Notes under the pieces: model-generated
The model's input: the letters and a program-made list of their open reading frames with translations, nothing else
What the model was told of the DNA's origin: nothing
The model's database searches: none
Assembly (NCBI GenBank): GCA_046530765.1
Contig: JBHEQS010000006.1
Coordinates: 38,459-102,458 of the forward strand
DNA: 64,000 nt
Direction of reading: 5' to 3'
Source of the DNA: Arsenophonus sp046530765
Lineage (GTDB): Bacteria; Pseudomonadota; Gammaproteobacteria; Enterobacterales; Enterobacteriaceae
Part shown: positions 32,131 through 43,687 of the stretch, one piece after another
Layout of the letters: every line of letters begins with the position of its first letter
Numbering within the stretch: the stretch's first letter is position 1
Position numbers and translations under genes: made by a program

Positions 32131-32160
32131 AAAATCTTTCTTTTTAAAAAGAAAGATTTT
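32131..32160. repeat. Perfect 30-bp palindrome
   Basis: Uninterrupted palindrome with 15-bp arms containing a CTTTC/GAAAG core. It is flanked by T-rich DNA on the right, so it could work as a plus-strand terminator of a lost gene. Confidence 0.95.
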
Positions 32161-32471
32161 TATTGCTATTCTACTATAATCTTATTTTATATATAGATAA
32201 TCTAATTAATATATGTCTAGACTATTCTGAACATTATTTGTGATATAATTTAAGTAGGTAATATTTTTTCATAAAAAAATATTAAATTTAATAGAAGATA
32301 TTAATATTAACAAAATTAGAATATTCTATAAATAATTAACATTAGCATATTATAAGTTAAGTTCATACATGCTTCTAATATTAATTTAATATAAGATAAA
32401 TAAGAACAGATAAAAATAAATAAAGAAAAATTATTTATAGTATCAAAATCTTGTTTTTCATTATATTAAAA

Positions 32472-32519
32472 TTAAAAACTCTATTTATTTTATATCTATA
32501 TAATAAATAGAGTTTTTAA
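32472..32519. repeat. Perfect 18-bp inverted repeat
   Basis: Arms 32472-32489 and 32502-32519 are exact reverse complements around a 12-base loop. The arms contain ACTCT/AGAGT pairs and end in A/T runs, giving the form of a bidirectional terminator. The nearest gene end is ligA, about 620 bases away. Confidence 0.95.
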
Positions 32520-33137
32520 GTGAACAAATATATAATTTTTAATTAAAATAATATATATTATTATATAATTAATTTATATAAGCAACATGTATATTACTGA
32601 TGTATTTATATATTAGTAATATAGTTATATGTTTACTTGCATTAATTAATAATTAAACAAAACATTTAAATATATTATACGTAAAAAAAATAATATATCA
32701 ATATTTATATTAAATATATCGTAAAAATAAAATTGATTATTATTTACTTAAAAAATTAATAAGTAATCGTAGTTTAACAAACTAAGAAACAAATATTAGT
32801 GTAATATTTTAATTTAAAAAGTTTATATAATATTAATTAATAAAAAATAATATTCAAAATGTAATAAATGCAAGTAATTAAATAATATTTTTAATTAAAA
32901 TCTAGGAGTTAAATGTTAAATAATGAAGTATTAAGATATTAAAATTTTTAATGTAAATATTTTATATCTATCATTTAATTTAATAAATAATCTAGCTAGA
33001 TTTTCATTGCAAAAATATAAAATGTGAATAATTATTTATTTAATTTATAAATATTTAACTTTTAATGAATTAAATAATTATTAAATTGAATCAGTTAACT
33101 CCATATTATTTATTACATAGTAATATAGTACTAAATA

Positions 33138-35150
33138 TTAATAATCCACTAGTAATGCCATTAATTTATCCTCATTGATAATTTTTATTTTTAATTTATT
33201 TGCCTTTTCTAATTTAGAACCAGCGGAATTACCAACTATTACTATATCAGTTTTTTTAGAAATAGCAGTTGTAACTTTTGCCCCTAGCGATATTAATTTA
33301 TTTTTAAACTTATCGCGAGTTAAATAATTTAATTTACCAGTTAAAACTATTGTTTTACCAGAAAACAGATTATTGTTTTTATTAACAGTCATTGGTTCTA
33401 ATTTAATGCCAATCTCATTTATTAGCTCATGAACAACATTTTGATTATGTTGTTCATTAAAAAAGTTGGCAATATGATTAGCAACAATATTGCCAACATC
33501 TTTTACCATTTTTAAAGACTCTATATTTGCAACCATAAGTGAAGTTAGTGTTCTATAATGACATGCCAAATTGTAGGCTGTTGTTTCTCCAACCTCTCGA
33601 ATGCCTAACGCATAAATAAATTTATCTAATGTATTTTGTTTAGATTTATCAATTGCATTAATTAGATTTTGTGCAAATTTTACACCAACTCGATCCAATT
33701 GCCTTAAAATATTAAAATTTAGATGATAAATATCGACCGCTGTTCTTACATACTTTTTATCAACTAATTGATCAATGATCTTATTACCAATTCCTTTAAT
33801 ATTCATTGCTCTACGAGATACAAAGTGTCTTAAAGAGGCTTTTCTTTGAGCAGCACAAACTAAACCGCCACTACAACGAATTATAATATTATCTTCAGTA
33901 TACTCAATAGATGAATTACAAACAGGACAATTAGTTGGGAATTTAATTTCTTGTCTATCATCAGATAGACGATCATTAATGACATCAATAATTTTAGGGA
34001 TAACATTGCCAGCTCTACGAACAATTACAGTATCTCCAATACGTATTCCTAAACGTTTTATTTCATTAGCATTATGTAGTGTTGCATTACTTATAGTTAC
34101 ATTATCAACCTGAATAGGCTTTAATTTGGCAACAGGTGTAATAGAACCAGTGCGACCAACCTGAAATTTAACATCACGCAACAAAGTTATTTGTTCTTGA
34201 GAAGAAAATTTAAAGGCAATTGCCCAGCGGGGAGCTCGAGCAACAAAACCTAGCTCTTCTTGAATTTGTAAATTATCAACTTTAACAACTATTCCGTCGA
34301 TATCAAAACCTAACATTAAACGATCATTCTTGATTTTGTTATAATATCTTAAAACTTCTTGACTATTTTTACAAATTACTGTGCTGTCATTAACAGGTAA
34401 TCCCCATTTTTTAAACTGAATCAGGCATTTATATTGACTCTTAGGCAACTTACCACCAAATAGCAATCCAAAACCATAACAAAAAAAATCTAATTGTCTT
34501 TTAGACGTAACACGGAAATCAAGTTGTCGCAAGGAACCTGCTGCAGCATTGCGCGGATTTACAAAAATTTTAGTACTATTATGCCTAGCTTCTTCATTTA
34601 GCTTTTTAAAACTTTTATGTGTCATAAAGACTTCGCCGCGAATTTCGATACGCTCTGGAATATTATTTCCTATTAAACGAAGTGGAATTTCTCGAATGGT
34701 ACGAATATTTTTAGTAATATTTTCACCTGTTTTGCCGTCACCACGAGTCGCTGCTTGGATCAATTCACCTTTCTCATATAACAAGCTGACTGCCAGCCCA
34801 TCTAATTTAAGCTCACAACAAAACATCAACTGATTTTTATTTTTCAAACGATCATTTAATCGTTTATTAAAGGCCAAATAACCTTCTTTATTAAAAACAT
34901 TATCTAGTGACAACATTGGTGTTTTATGATAAACTTTTTTAAAGGCAATTAATGGAGCAGCACCAACCTGTTTTGTAGGTGAATCAGATGTAATCCATTC
35001 TGGATATTTAGACTCCAATTTTTTTAATTCCTGCATCATTCTATCATATTCTGCATCTGGTATTTTAGGCATATCTAATACATGATATAGATATTCATGA
35101 TATCGCAATTGTTTCTTAAGCCACGCAAAGTAATTTTGTTGTTTTTTCAT
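33138..35150 (-). CDS. ligA: NAD-dependent DNA ligase
   Basis: Seals nicks in replication and repair using NAD. I place the start at the ATG at 35150, which aligns exactly with E. coli (14 residues before LRYHEYLYHV) and gives 670 residues against 671; an ATG 11 codons upstream at 35183 is less likely. In order: the Ia domain; the adenylation domain with the active-site lysine in CELKLDGLAVS (near residue 115) and ATRGDG; the OB fold with VGRTGSITPVA; four zinc-binding cysteines (CPVCNSS and CSGGLVCAA); helix-hairpin-helix repeats (ALGIREVGETTA); and a C-terminal BRCT domain (FSGKTIVLTGKLN). The domain set is complete. It is transcribed alone; zipA, its E. coli neighbour, is missing. Confidence 0.98.
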   Translation of the reverse strand: MKKQQNYFAWLKKQLRYHEYLYHVLDMPKIPDAEYDRMMQELKKLESKYPEWITSDSPTKQVGAAPLIAFKKVYHKTPMLSLDNVFNKEGYLAFNKRLNDRLKNKNQLMFCCELKLDGLAVSLLYEKGELIQAATRGDGKTGENITKNIRTIREIPLRLIGNNIPERIEIRGEVFMTHKSFKKLNEEARHNSTKIFVNPRNAAAGSLRQLDFRVTSKRQLDFFCYGFGLLFGGKLPKSQYKCLIQFKKWGLPVNDSTVICKNSQEVLRYYNKIKNDRLMLGFDIDGIVVKVDNLQIQEELGFVARAPRWAIAFKFSSQEQITLLRDVKFQVGRTGSITPVAKLKPIQVDNVTISNATLHNANEIKRLGIRIGDTVIVRRAGNVIPKIIDVINDRLSDDRQEIKFPTNCPVCNSSIEYTEDNIIIRCSGGLVCAAQRKASLRHFVSRRAMNIKGIGNKIIDQLVDKKYVRTAVDIYHLNFNILRQLDRVGVKFAQNLINAIDKSKQNTLDKFIYALGIREVGETTAYNLACHYRTLTSLMVANIESLKMVKDVGNIVANHIANFFNEQHNQNVVHELINEIGIKLEPMTVNKNNNLFSGKTIVLTGKLNYLTRDKFKNKLISLGAKVTTAISKKTDIVIVGNSAGSKLEKANKLKIKIINEDKLMALLVDY

Positions 35151-35888
35151 TTTTATAATAAACCTAAAACAATCATCATCCATCTAGTATGGTTGATTGT
35201 TTATTATTTTAATATATTATTCTGTTTGTAATATAAATTTAAAATTTTATGATAAATTACAAAATTAAGTTTATACTATAGTATAAACAATCTTGATTGC
35301 TAAAAATTAGATTTACTATTATTATTGATAATAATAGTTGAACATGCTATTCTAATCTGAATAAAACTAACTTATAACAAGAAGTGTTGCTATAATAATG
35401 AAATTTTATCTTTAAATAAATTAAAAATCTAATTAAAAATAGTTTTTACAACAGATAGTAGCATTAAATCATGATCTTAGATTGTAGTTCATAATACAAA
35501 CAATAATAATATATTTTTACTAATACCTTATTTAGTAATTTATTTTGTTTTTATTAGAATAAAAAATTCTATTAATAATTTCTTGACAACTTTATGTTAT
35601 TATTAGAAGTTTTCAATGAACTTTATTTTTGCAATTAGTAAATTTATTGATAAAAAATAAATTTAAACTTTTACTATAAATAATGTTTTCTTTACAACTA
35701 GATATAACATTATTCAACATTAGATAAGTATTAGTTGTTAAATATTTTAACTACATTATATGATATATCTTATTTAAAGATAAGATATCAATTTATTTAG
35801 TTATATAAGTAAATTGTGTGTTATTTTTTTGTTATTCTGTTTGATTGTTAATTTTTATATTAAATATATAATGATTATTTTTTTGTAG

Positions 35889-35932
35889 AACTACATAACT
35901 ATATTTATTATATTAAATATAGTTATGTAGTT
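35889..35932. repeat. Perfect 19-bp inverted repeat, 6-base loop
   Basis: Arms 35889-35907 and 35914-35932 are exact reverse complements (AACTACATAACTATA core). It lies about 740 bases upstream of the ligA start, within the lost zipA region, and may be a terminator of a vanished gene. Confidence 0.95.
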
Positions 35933-36947
35933 ATAAGTGTATTATTCTATATAATTTTCTTATAAAAATTAAATATTTAGTTTTTATTGTTTTTTTATAA
36001 TTTAAATACTATACTATACACATAAGATTCTATTTATATTATATAGATAGAATCTAAATATAACTTATTGAGTAAAATTATTTTAGTAATTTTACTAAAA
36101 TTACGAATAAATTATCTTGCTCGTACTCGTATTAAACAATTATATTTAAAAACTTTTGCAAGCATGATTAATGTATTTTCTATTTTACTACTATTAGTAA
36201 ATATTATTTTATTATCTAGATCTTTAGACTTATTATATTATAAAATATATTATAAAATAATTGAATTAATAGACGTATTGCATTGATGTGATTTTGATTT
36301 TATTTAATCTTAATATTTTCATTAAGTTGTATAATCATCAGTTTTATTTTTTAACAATTAGTTGTGATAAAAATTATCAGAAGAATTAATAATAATTAAT
36401 CCAATAAATAATCACTGCACAACAAATTATTAAGATGATATGATTTTAATGAAAAAAAAGTTACATAATAAATTAAATTAACATAAAATCCATTAAGTAA
36501 ATATAATTTAATTTATATATATTTATTTTTAATAATTCATAAAATATTTTAATTTTACTAAAAACTAGCTATAGCTCTACTGTTAAAAATACATAATTTT
36601 ATGAAATAGTATTAACAAATTTTAAATAATACATGAAGCAGTATAAATCTTATTATTAATATTATTTAAAATAATTACTACTATAATTAATTTTTATCGT
36701 AGCGTGTAAGGTTTCTAATAACATTTGTTTTTCTTTTTAAACCTACTATCCATAGAATGTTAATAGTATATTTTTTATAGAATAACAATAATAGTTTAAA
36801 AGATAAGAATATAATCTAATTTATAAAACACAATACCTGCTTCTTATTTTAATAATTTTTTTATTTTTTAACAAAATATTTTTTTGTAAATTTTTATTTA
36901 CTTTCGAATATTATAATGTTTTATAGATAAGTGATAATTTTTAAGTT

Positions 36948-36991
36948 CTTATGAATACTTTTAATAAATCTTATGAATACTTTTAATAAAT
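36948..36991. repeat. Two tandem copies of a 22-bp unit
   Basis: A 22-bp unit beginning CTTATGAATACTTTTAATAA occurs at 36948-36969 and again at 36970-36991 without a mismatch. It is a recent tandem duplication in spacer DNA. Confidence 0.93.
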
Positions 36992-38548
36992 ATTAAATCA
37001 AATATATTTTATTAATTATCTATATATTTTATTAATATATTTATTTATTAAAACAATATATTATAACTAATATTAAATATATTTATTATATTTAATTTCA
37101 TAAGTCTTATTATTTTTTTTTAACACAGTATACTGCATTAAAAAAAATAATGAACAACTAATATTAATATATAATTATAATTAAGTATTTAGTTTACAAT
37201 AATAAAAGAATGAATTTTATTTCTAAAATAATTATATTATAGTTAATTATTATATTTAAGAAATATAGAGTATGAATTACTGTTATTTAAATAAATAATA
37301 TTTATTTAAATAACTTCCTAAGTGTTAGTTATATTCTACTTGTTAGCTTAACATACATTACTAATAAATATTTTTTAGTATAAATAAAATTATTTATACT
37401 AAGATTTAGCATAAAATAGTGGGTTATTAAAACTATGATTTTTACTGCATAAAAGATATACTAATTTATATCTAATGTAAACAAAATTGTAATCAATAAA
37501 TTTAAATAATATGAAATCAATATTAATTAAAAAATTATCTAAACTTTTCATGATTAACGCGTAAATATAAATATTTATTTTAATAACATACGAAATAATA
37601 ATCTTTGAGTTATGTAAATTATTAAAATAGTTAATGTTAATGTAATTTTAAATGAAGATATTAAATGATATAAATCAAATAAACGAAAAAATAATTGAAC
37701 TTATTATCACTATTTTGTTAATTGTTTTTTAATAATTAAATAATTCAGGAAATCTTAAAATTCATAAAAAAAAACTAATGAATATGAAATTTATTAATAT
37801 TATTTTATTGAGGTTAATACTGGTTATTAATGAATTCAAAAATTTAGCAAAAAAAGAAAAAAAATTAAATATTTTCTATCGAAAATAACAACTTTAACAG
37901 TAAAGATAACTGAAATATTAATTAAAAAATCTATAAAATAATCTATTTTATATAAAATTATAGACATAAATACTTATTTTATAATAGATAATCTTAATAT
38001 GTTTATTTTATTATGTATTTACTATTAATAATTTAAAATCAATAGAAATACTAATCTAATTATTCATATTAGAAATATTATAACTGTTATATAAGTAAGC
38101 AATTAATCTTGTTATAGTGACAAGATTAAAAGAAAATTTACGTTTTAAAATAAAAATTTTATGTAATTATTTTATCTATTTTAATTTCAGTGTTACTTAT
38201 TTAAGTATAATTAACTAAAATACTTTTAACTATTTTAGTTACAGGTCATAATTAGAGTTTATGTAGTGTGTAATTTCTTAAAACGAGTTTATAGTTTAAA
38301 TCAATAATTATTTTAAAAAAAATCGAAATTAATTAAAATAATCAGTGAAAAATTCAAAAATAGAACATAAACTAAGCAAATCATTTTATCTTATTACAAT
38401 GTTTATATATATAAAATTTAGTATTTATTTTAATATAAAAATATTTATATTTTATTTTTACTGAAAAGTAAAATGTAAATCTAGATTATTTTAACTAAAA
38501 TATTTAGGTTTGCAGATAAAAATATTAAGTTTGTTGGGGGATTATAGT

Positions 38549-38806
38549 ATGTTTCAACAAGAAGTTACAGTCACGGCTCCTAATGGTTTTCATATACGCC
38601 CTGCTGCTCAATTTGTTAAAGAGGCAAAGCGTTTTTCTTCTAAAATTATGCTTACATATAATGGCAAATCAGCAATAGCTAAAAGCCTATTTAAACTCCA
38701 AACACTTGGACTGTCTCATGGAACTATTGTAACTATTTCTGCTGAAGGCGAAGATGAACAAAAAGCTGTAGAGCATTTGGTTAATCTAATGTCTAAATTA
38801 GAATAA
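38549..38806 (+). CDS. ptsH: Phosphocarrier protein HPr
   Basis: Cytoplasmic phosphocarrier of the sugar phosphotransferase system that passes phosphate from enzyme I to sugar-specific EIIA proteins. The ATG at 38549 gives 85 residues, exactly the E. coli length, with GGGGGATT about 8-15 bases upstream; the frame is open further upstream but those codons are not part of the family. His15 in GFHIRPAAQ is the phosphorylated residue, and the KSLFKLQTLGL segment around Ser46 is conserved. Divergence is limited to a few surface positions (for example LTYNGKSAIA). It is followed 139 bases later by ptsI. Confidence 0.98.
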   Translation: MFQQEVTVTAPNGFHIRPAAQFVKEAKRFSSKIMLTYNGKSAIAKSLFKLQTLGLSHGTIVTISAEGEDEQKAVEHLVNLMSKLE

Positions 38807-38945
38807 TGATACATAGAAATATAACATTGATTTTCTATTTTATTTTTTTTTGATATTTTATCTAATAAAATTGATTTAATTGTAAGCATTAAATCTAGAG
38901 TGTATTAACTAACTATTTTTGCTAATTAGCAGCAAGGTAACATTT

Positions 38946-40658
38946 ATGATTTCGGGAATTTCAGTATCACCAGGTATCGCCTTTGGCAAGGTAATAATTC
39001 TTAAAGAAGAACCAATTAATATTAATCAAAAAAAAATTTCTTATGACCAAATTGATAGTGAAATCAATCGTTTTATTACTGGGCGAAAAAAAACAATAGA
39101 ACAATTAGAAATTATCAAAAAAAATACAGAAAAAAAACTTGGAATAGAAAAAGCAGAGATATTTGAAGGTCATATAATGCTTATTGAAGATGAAGAATTT
39201 GAACAAAAAATTCTTTCTTTAATAGAAAAAGATAAACAACTTGCTGTTGTAGCTGTCCAAAATGTGATTAAAGAACAAGCGGAAGAGTTAGAAGAATTAA
39301 ATGACGAATATCTAAAAGAACGCGCTACTGATGTACGAGATATTGGCAAGCGTCTATTAAAAAATATTTTAGGATTGCCTAACGTTGATCTTGATTCAAT
39401 TACAGAAGAAGTAGTTTTGGTTGCATCTGACCTTAGTCCGTCAGAAATAGCACAATTAAACTTTAATAAAGTTCTTGGTTTTATTACTGATTTTGGAGGG
39501 TGTACTTCTCATACTTCAATCATGGCAAGATCGATGGAAATTCCAGCTATTGTTGCCACAAGAAATGCAACTAAAAAGATACAACAAAGCGATTATATTA
39601 TTTTAGATGCAATAAATAATCGAATTTATCAAAACCCATCCAGAAATGAAATTCATAATCTTAAACAAATTAAAAAAGAATATATACATAAAAAGAATGA
39701 GTTATTAAAACTAAAAGATTTACCAGCAATAACTTTAGATGGTCATCAAGTTGAAGTTTGTGCAAATATTGGCACTATGCGTGATATAGAAGGAGTTGAG
39801 CACAATGGTGCTGAAGGAATAGGTTTATATCGCACTGAATTTCTATTCATGGATTGCAGTAATCTACCTACAGAAGAAGAACAATTTAAGGCATATAAAG
39901 CTGTAGCAAAGGCAATATACCCGCAAACTGTTATTATTCGTACAATGGACATTGGTGGGGACAAAGGTCTTCCATATATGAACTTTCCAAAAGAAGATAA
40001 CCCATTTCTTGGTTGGCGAGCAATTCGTATTTCACTTGATCGCAAGGAAATTCTTCACGCCCAATTACGCGCTATCTTAAGAGCTTCAGCATTTGGTAAT
40101 GTAAGTATTATGTTTCCTATGATAATTTCTGTAGAAGAAATTATTACATTGAAAAAAGAGTTATCAATACTTAAAAAGCAGTTAAATGAAGAAAAATATA
40201 TTTTTGATCAGTCAATTGGAGTTGGTATAATGATTGAAACGCCAGCTGCTGCAGTTATTTCTAATCATTTAGCAAAAGAAGTTGATTTTTTTAGTATCGG
40301 AACAAATGATCTAACACAATACACATTGGCTGTTGATAGAGGAAATGATCTTATTTCTTATCTTTATAATTCAATGTCTCCTTCAGTATTAAAGCTAATT
40401 AAACAAGTTATTGATGCTTCACATGCTGAAGGTAAATGGACAGGTATGTGTGGTGAGCTTGCATCTGACGAACGCGCTACATTATTATTGCTTGGTATGG
40501 GGTTAGATAAATTTAGTATGACTTCTATTTCAATACCAAGTATTAAAAAAATTATTCGTAATGCAAATTTTAAAGATGCAAAAATATTAGCAGAACAAGC
40601 CCTAACTAAACCGACAGCAAAACAATTAATGGATTTGATTGAAAATTTTATCAAATAA
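38946..40658 (+). CDS. ptsI: PTS enzyme I (PEP-protein phosphotransferase)
   Basis: Autophosphorylates on histidine with PEP and donates the phosphate to HPr. I choose the ATG at 38946 (MISGISVSPG), which aligns with the E. coli start and has AAGGTAA about 6 bases upstream; this gives 570 residues against 575. The N-terminal domain carries the active histidine in GGCTSHTSIMARS (near residue 189) and the HPr-binding helices. The C-terminal PEP barrel has LYRTEFLFM, RTMDIGGDK, METPAAA-like IETPAAA, GTNDLTQYTLAVDRGN, and MCGELASDE with the catalytic cysteine. Two substitutions sit near conserved motifs: Arg to Cys just before TSH, and Glu to Gly after GGDK. It ends with NFIK, lacking the last few E. 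coli residues. Confidence 0.98.
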   Translation: MISGISVSPGIAFGKVIILKEEPININQKKISYDQIDSEINRFITGRKKTIEQLEIIKKNTEKKLGIEKAEIFEGHIMLIEDEEFEQKILSLIEKDKQLAVVAVQNVIKEQAEELEELNDEYLKERATDVRDIGKRLLKNILGLPNVDLDSITEEVVLVASDLSPSEIAQLNFNKVLGFITDFGGCTSHTSIMARSMEIPAIVATRNATKKIQQSDYIILDAINNRIYQNPSRNEIHNLKQIKKEYIHKKNELLKLKDLPAITLDGHQVEVCANIGTMRDIEGVEHNGAEGIGLYRTEFLFMDCSNLPTEEEQFKAYKAVAKAIYPQTVIIRTMDIGGDKGLPYMNFPKEDNPFLGWRAIRISLDRKEILHAQLRAILRASAFGNVSIMFPMIISVEEIITLKKELSILKKQLNEEKYIFDQSIGVGIMIETPAAAVISNHLAKEVDFFSIGTNDLTQYTLAVDRGNDLISYLYNSMSPSVLKLIKQVIDASHAEGKWTGMCGELASDERATLLLLGMGLDKFSMTSISIPSIKKIIRNANFKDAKILAEQALTKPTAKQLMDLIENFIK

Positions 40659-40787
40659 AAATACTTTTGTAAGATAATCAATTAACTTTAATTTAACAAA
40701 ACTAATTAATTAGTTTAATAACTAATATTTTATATAAAAAAATAAATCACTAGTTTTTGATAAAAAATATTATCATTAAGATTAATT

Positions 40788-40827
40788 TTATATATTAACA
40801 ATTTTATATAAAATTGTTAATATATAA
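40788..40827 (+). terminator. Perfect 40-bp palindrome downstream of ptsI
   Basis: Bases 40788-40807 are the exact reverse complement of 40808-40827 with no loop (central AATTTTATATAAAATT). It starts 130 bases after the ptsI stop. A second, shorter palindrome (40699-40716) lies between. The position suggests the end of the ptsHI transcript; an A/T-only stem is weaker than a usual terminator. Confidence 0.5.
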
Positions 40828-43671
40828 TGTGTTATAGATGCTTTTATTTTGAAATTATTGTGTATTTTATTTATATTGAGTCTGCTTGTAATAAAGTTAT
40901 TGATAAAGTTAATTATAATTTTTATAAGATATTTAAAATAAATTATAAATTTTTGATGTATTAGATAAATACTATTAAGTTATTTATCCATTACAATACT
41001 GATGCAGATGAATTAAATGTAAGTAATTAATTTATCTAGAAATAAAAAATAAAAATATAAAATTTCAGTACTTGAATTTGATAAATTAACATTATGATTA
41101 ATATCAAATTAATATTAATAACTATCTTTATTTTTAATGCATATAAAATAAAAACCAACAAATCTAACAGAATTTTAATTGTAGATAAAACCTTTACTGC
41201 AAGAATTAAAAAATAAATTAATATTATTATATTTATAAATAACTACTAAAAGAATTTATTATTTATCTCACTATTTAATAAAAAAATTATTTTATATAGA
41301 TTATATATCTATTAGATTATTTTAAATTAAATTATCATATATATAGTAATTTATTTTATCACAAAATTATAATAACAGATTGAATATTTTGTTTAGTGAA
41401 GATTGTACTACTACTCATTATCTACTAAACCATAGTGAAATATTCTAATTTTAATTATACAATAAAATTTAATTATTTATTATACTTAAGTGTAAGTAAT
41501 AACAAAAAAAATTTAATTATCAAAAAAATAGATAATGATCTATATATCTATTTTACTAAACATTATACTAAATTAAGAAAAAAAGTAACATTAATTTATA
41601 ACTTTTAGCAAATGGAAAATTAATAATTCAACATTAGAAATAAAGTTAAGATTACTTATTATATTTATAATAATCATATTAATTTTAAAAGTTACATAGT
41701 TACTATTGAGATCATTTATTAATTAAAGCAAGAATTAATTCTATTACAATTTCTTCACTAAGAACATAGTTCTGTATGTAGTTATTTGAAAAAACATTTA
41801 TAGTAATTTATTTATCAGCTATAAAAATCTTTTTTTCCTATCTATACATAAAATAAGTTGAATTTATAAACTAAGCTTCATAAAAAAATTTTATGACTTT
41901 GAATAGTAAATTTAATAAATTTAATTTTTTCTCTTTATTTTTTTTGTAATTAATAAGATAAAAAAATTGATTAATATATAAAAAAGTAAAAATGAAAATA
42001 TATTATGAAATTTATATATTATTCTATTTTAACTAATATAAAATATTTGGTTTTTTGTTAGATAAGCTTTTATTATGTAAATCCATCAATAATTTCTAGA
42101 ATTGAAATAATATATCATTAAATCTGAAAAACTAATATAATATTATATATAAATTTGAATATAGCGTTTGAATTATTAAACGACTGTTTCTATTTATATA
42201 GATAACGATACTATTCGAACAATAAAAAATATAAAATATTTATTATTACATATAATAAATTAATAGAATATTGTTATAATTTTAATAAGTATTTTCATTG
42301 TCTAATTTAACTAAACCTATCATAATGAATAATTAATACTTTAAAGTTAAATATCAAAAACAAAAAGATTGTAAGATATTCGTTTTATTTAAAATAAATA
42401 ATACGAATATCTAGAAAATTAATATAGATTATAAAATTAATTTTAATAATATTTTATAGTATTTCTATGAATTTAAAATAGTATAAAATTACTTATTTTA
42501 TTTATAGCAATATATTATATTTTGTTAAATATTTTATTATTAATATTAATCTATTTGTTAGTTATTATTTATTATAAAATAAATAATTTAACATTGCATC
42601 TAAATCAAATGTATATAACACAAATTATTAAAACATTAGATAATTTTTATAAAATTACAATTTCAAAAAAAATAGTATTAAGTATAATATACATGAAAAA
42701 TTATTTATTCTGCTGTAAGTTAGATAATAACACGTTATTTAATTTACTAAAATTATATTCTTATATCTCTCATCATAATATTAAAACTAAAATAATAATT
42801 ATTTATGCTTTCTAAGCAACGAAATCCTATTATTAATTGAGGCATTCATATAAGTACATTATAAAAGTTACTTAACTTATATATATGAAAATACTCTATT
42901 TTATCACAAATATTGTATTATGTCATAGATGTATTATAATACTAAACATAAGTTAAATATTAGTTAGGTATAATTATTTTATAATTATTAAACCTTTGAC
43001 ACGATAGTATTTATATCCAAATATAAACATAAACTAGAACACAATTAAAACTATAATCTTATTAAGATGATATTTAAGTAAAACTTATAACGTTAATACA
43101 GTGTATATAATAAATTAATTAAATTAATTTATTGAACTTTAAAATCATCTCATAAAATATCGTTGTGAAAATATATCTCTATTTCGACATAAAACCAAGA
43201 GTTAGCATCGCTTAGATGCTATATAAGATTAAATTCAAAAAAAATATTTTTTAATAAAAAAATACAAATAATATAATAACTTATATATTATTTATAATTT
43301 TATATTAAATAAGTTATGGTTGCTTAATATATTAATAAGTAATGCATATACTATTTTAATTTAGTAAATTTAACTAATAATAGTGTAAATAAATTAACAA
43401 TAGAAGTCATTGTAAACATTTATTATATATATTATTAATAATTAATAATATATATAATATTAATATAAATTCCATATTATATGATAATATAGTATTATTT
43501 CTTATAGAAGTAATCTACTTTAAAATCATTCATTTATAATAAAAATATAAATTTAGTAATCACATTTATTAATTAGTTGTAATTCAAAAATTTATTTTTT
43601 GTTCTAAATAAAAATATTAACAATACTAATTAAAATTTTTTCTGTAATATAAATTTACAAAATAATAGAAA

Positions 43672-43687
43672 GGGGGCCGTTGGCGCC
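43672..43687. other. GC-rich island in the desert
   Basis: Fourteen of these sixteen bases (GGGGGCCGTTGGCGCC) are G or C, inside DNA that is otherwise above 80% A+T. It contains the palindrome GGCGCC and is preceded by GAAA. On the minus strand it would encode a 12-residue peptide MNGANGPLSIIL before a stop. I cannot assign it to a gene or RNA. Confidence 0.7.

Larger units (their letters stand above)
31506..33137. other. tRNA-ligA spacer
   Basis: Here E. coli has gltX, valine tRNAs and further genes; none is readable. Two strong palindromes occur: 32131-32160, a perfect 30-bp palindrome made of AAAATCTTTC-type arms, and 32472-32519, with perfect 18-bp arms and a 12-base loop. Both lie downstream of ligA on its coding strand, but 0.6-1 kb away. 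Confidence 0.55.
35151..38548. other. Spacer replacing zipA, cysZ and cysK
   Basis: E. coli has zipA, cysZ and cysK between ligA and ptsH. Here 3.4 kb of AT-rich DNA shows no readable remnant of them. It carries a perfect hairpin with 19-bp arms (35889-35907 and 35914-35932), a 22-bp tandem duplication (36948-36991), a 16-bp hairpin (37282-37314), a 13-bp hairpin (37375-37402) and a 10-bp hairpin (38103-38129). A 72-codon frame at 36068-36286 is hydrophobic but matches neither ZipA nor CysZ. Confidence 0.55.

Noticed and set aside
36068..36286. 72-codon hydrophobic frame in the ligA-ptsH gap, considered as a ZipA or CysZ remnant
   Set aside because: It matches neither the ZipA N-terminus nor CysZ membrane segments, and hydrophobic chance frames are common at this composition.
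42522..42815. 97-codon open frame, the longest in the 13-kb desert
   Set aside because: Almost entirely Ile, Leu, Lys, Asn and Tyr, as expected for AT-rich DNA read in any frame; no ribosome binding site, no family resemblance.
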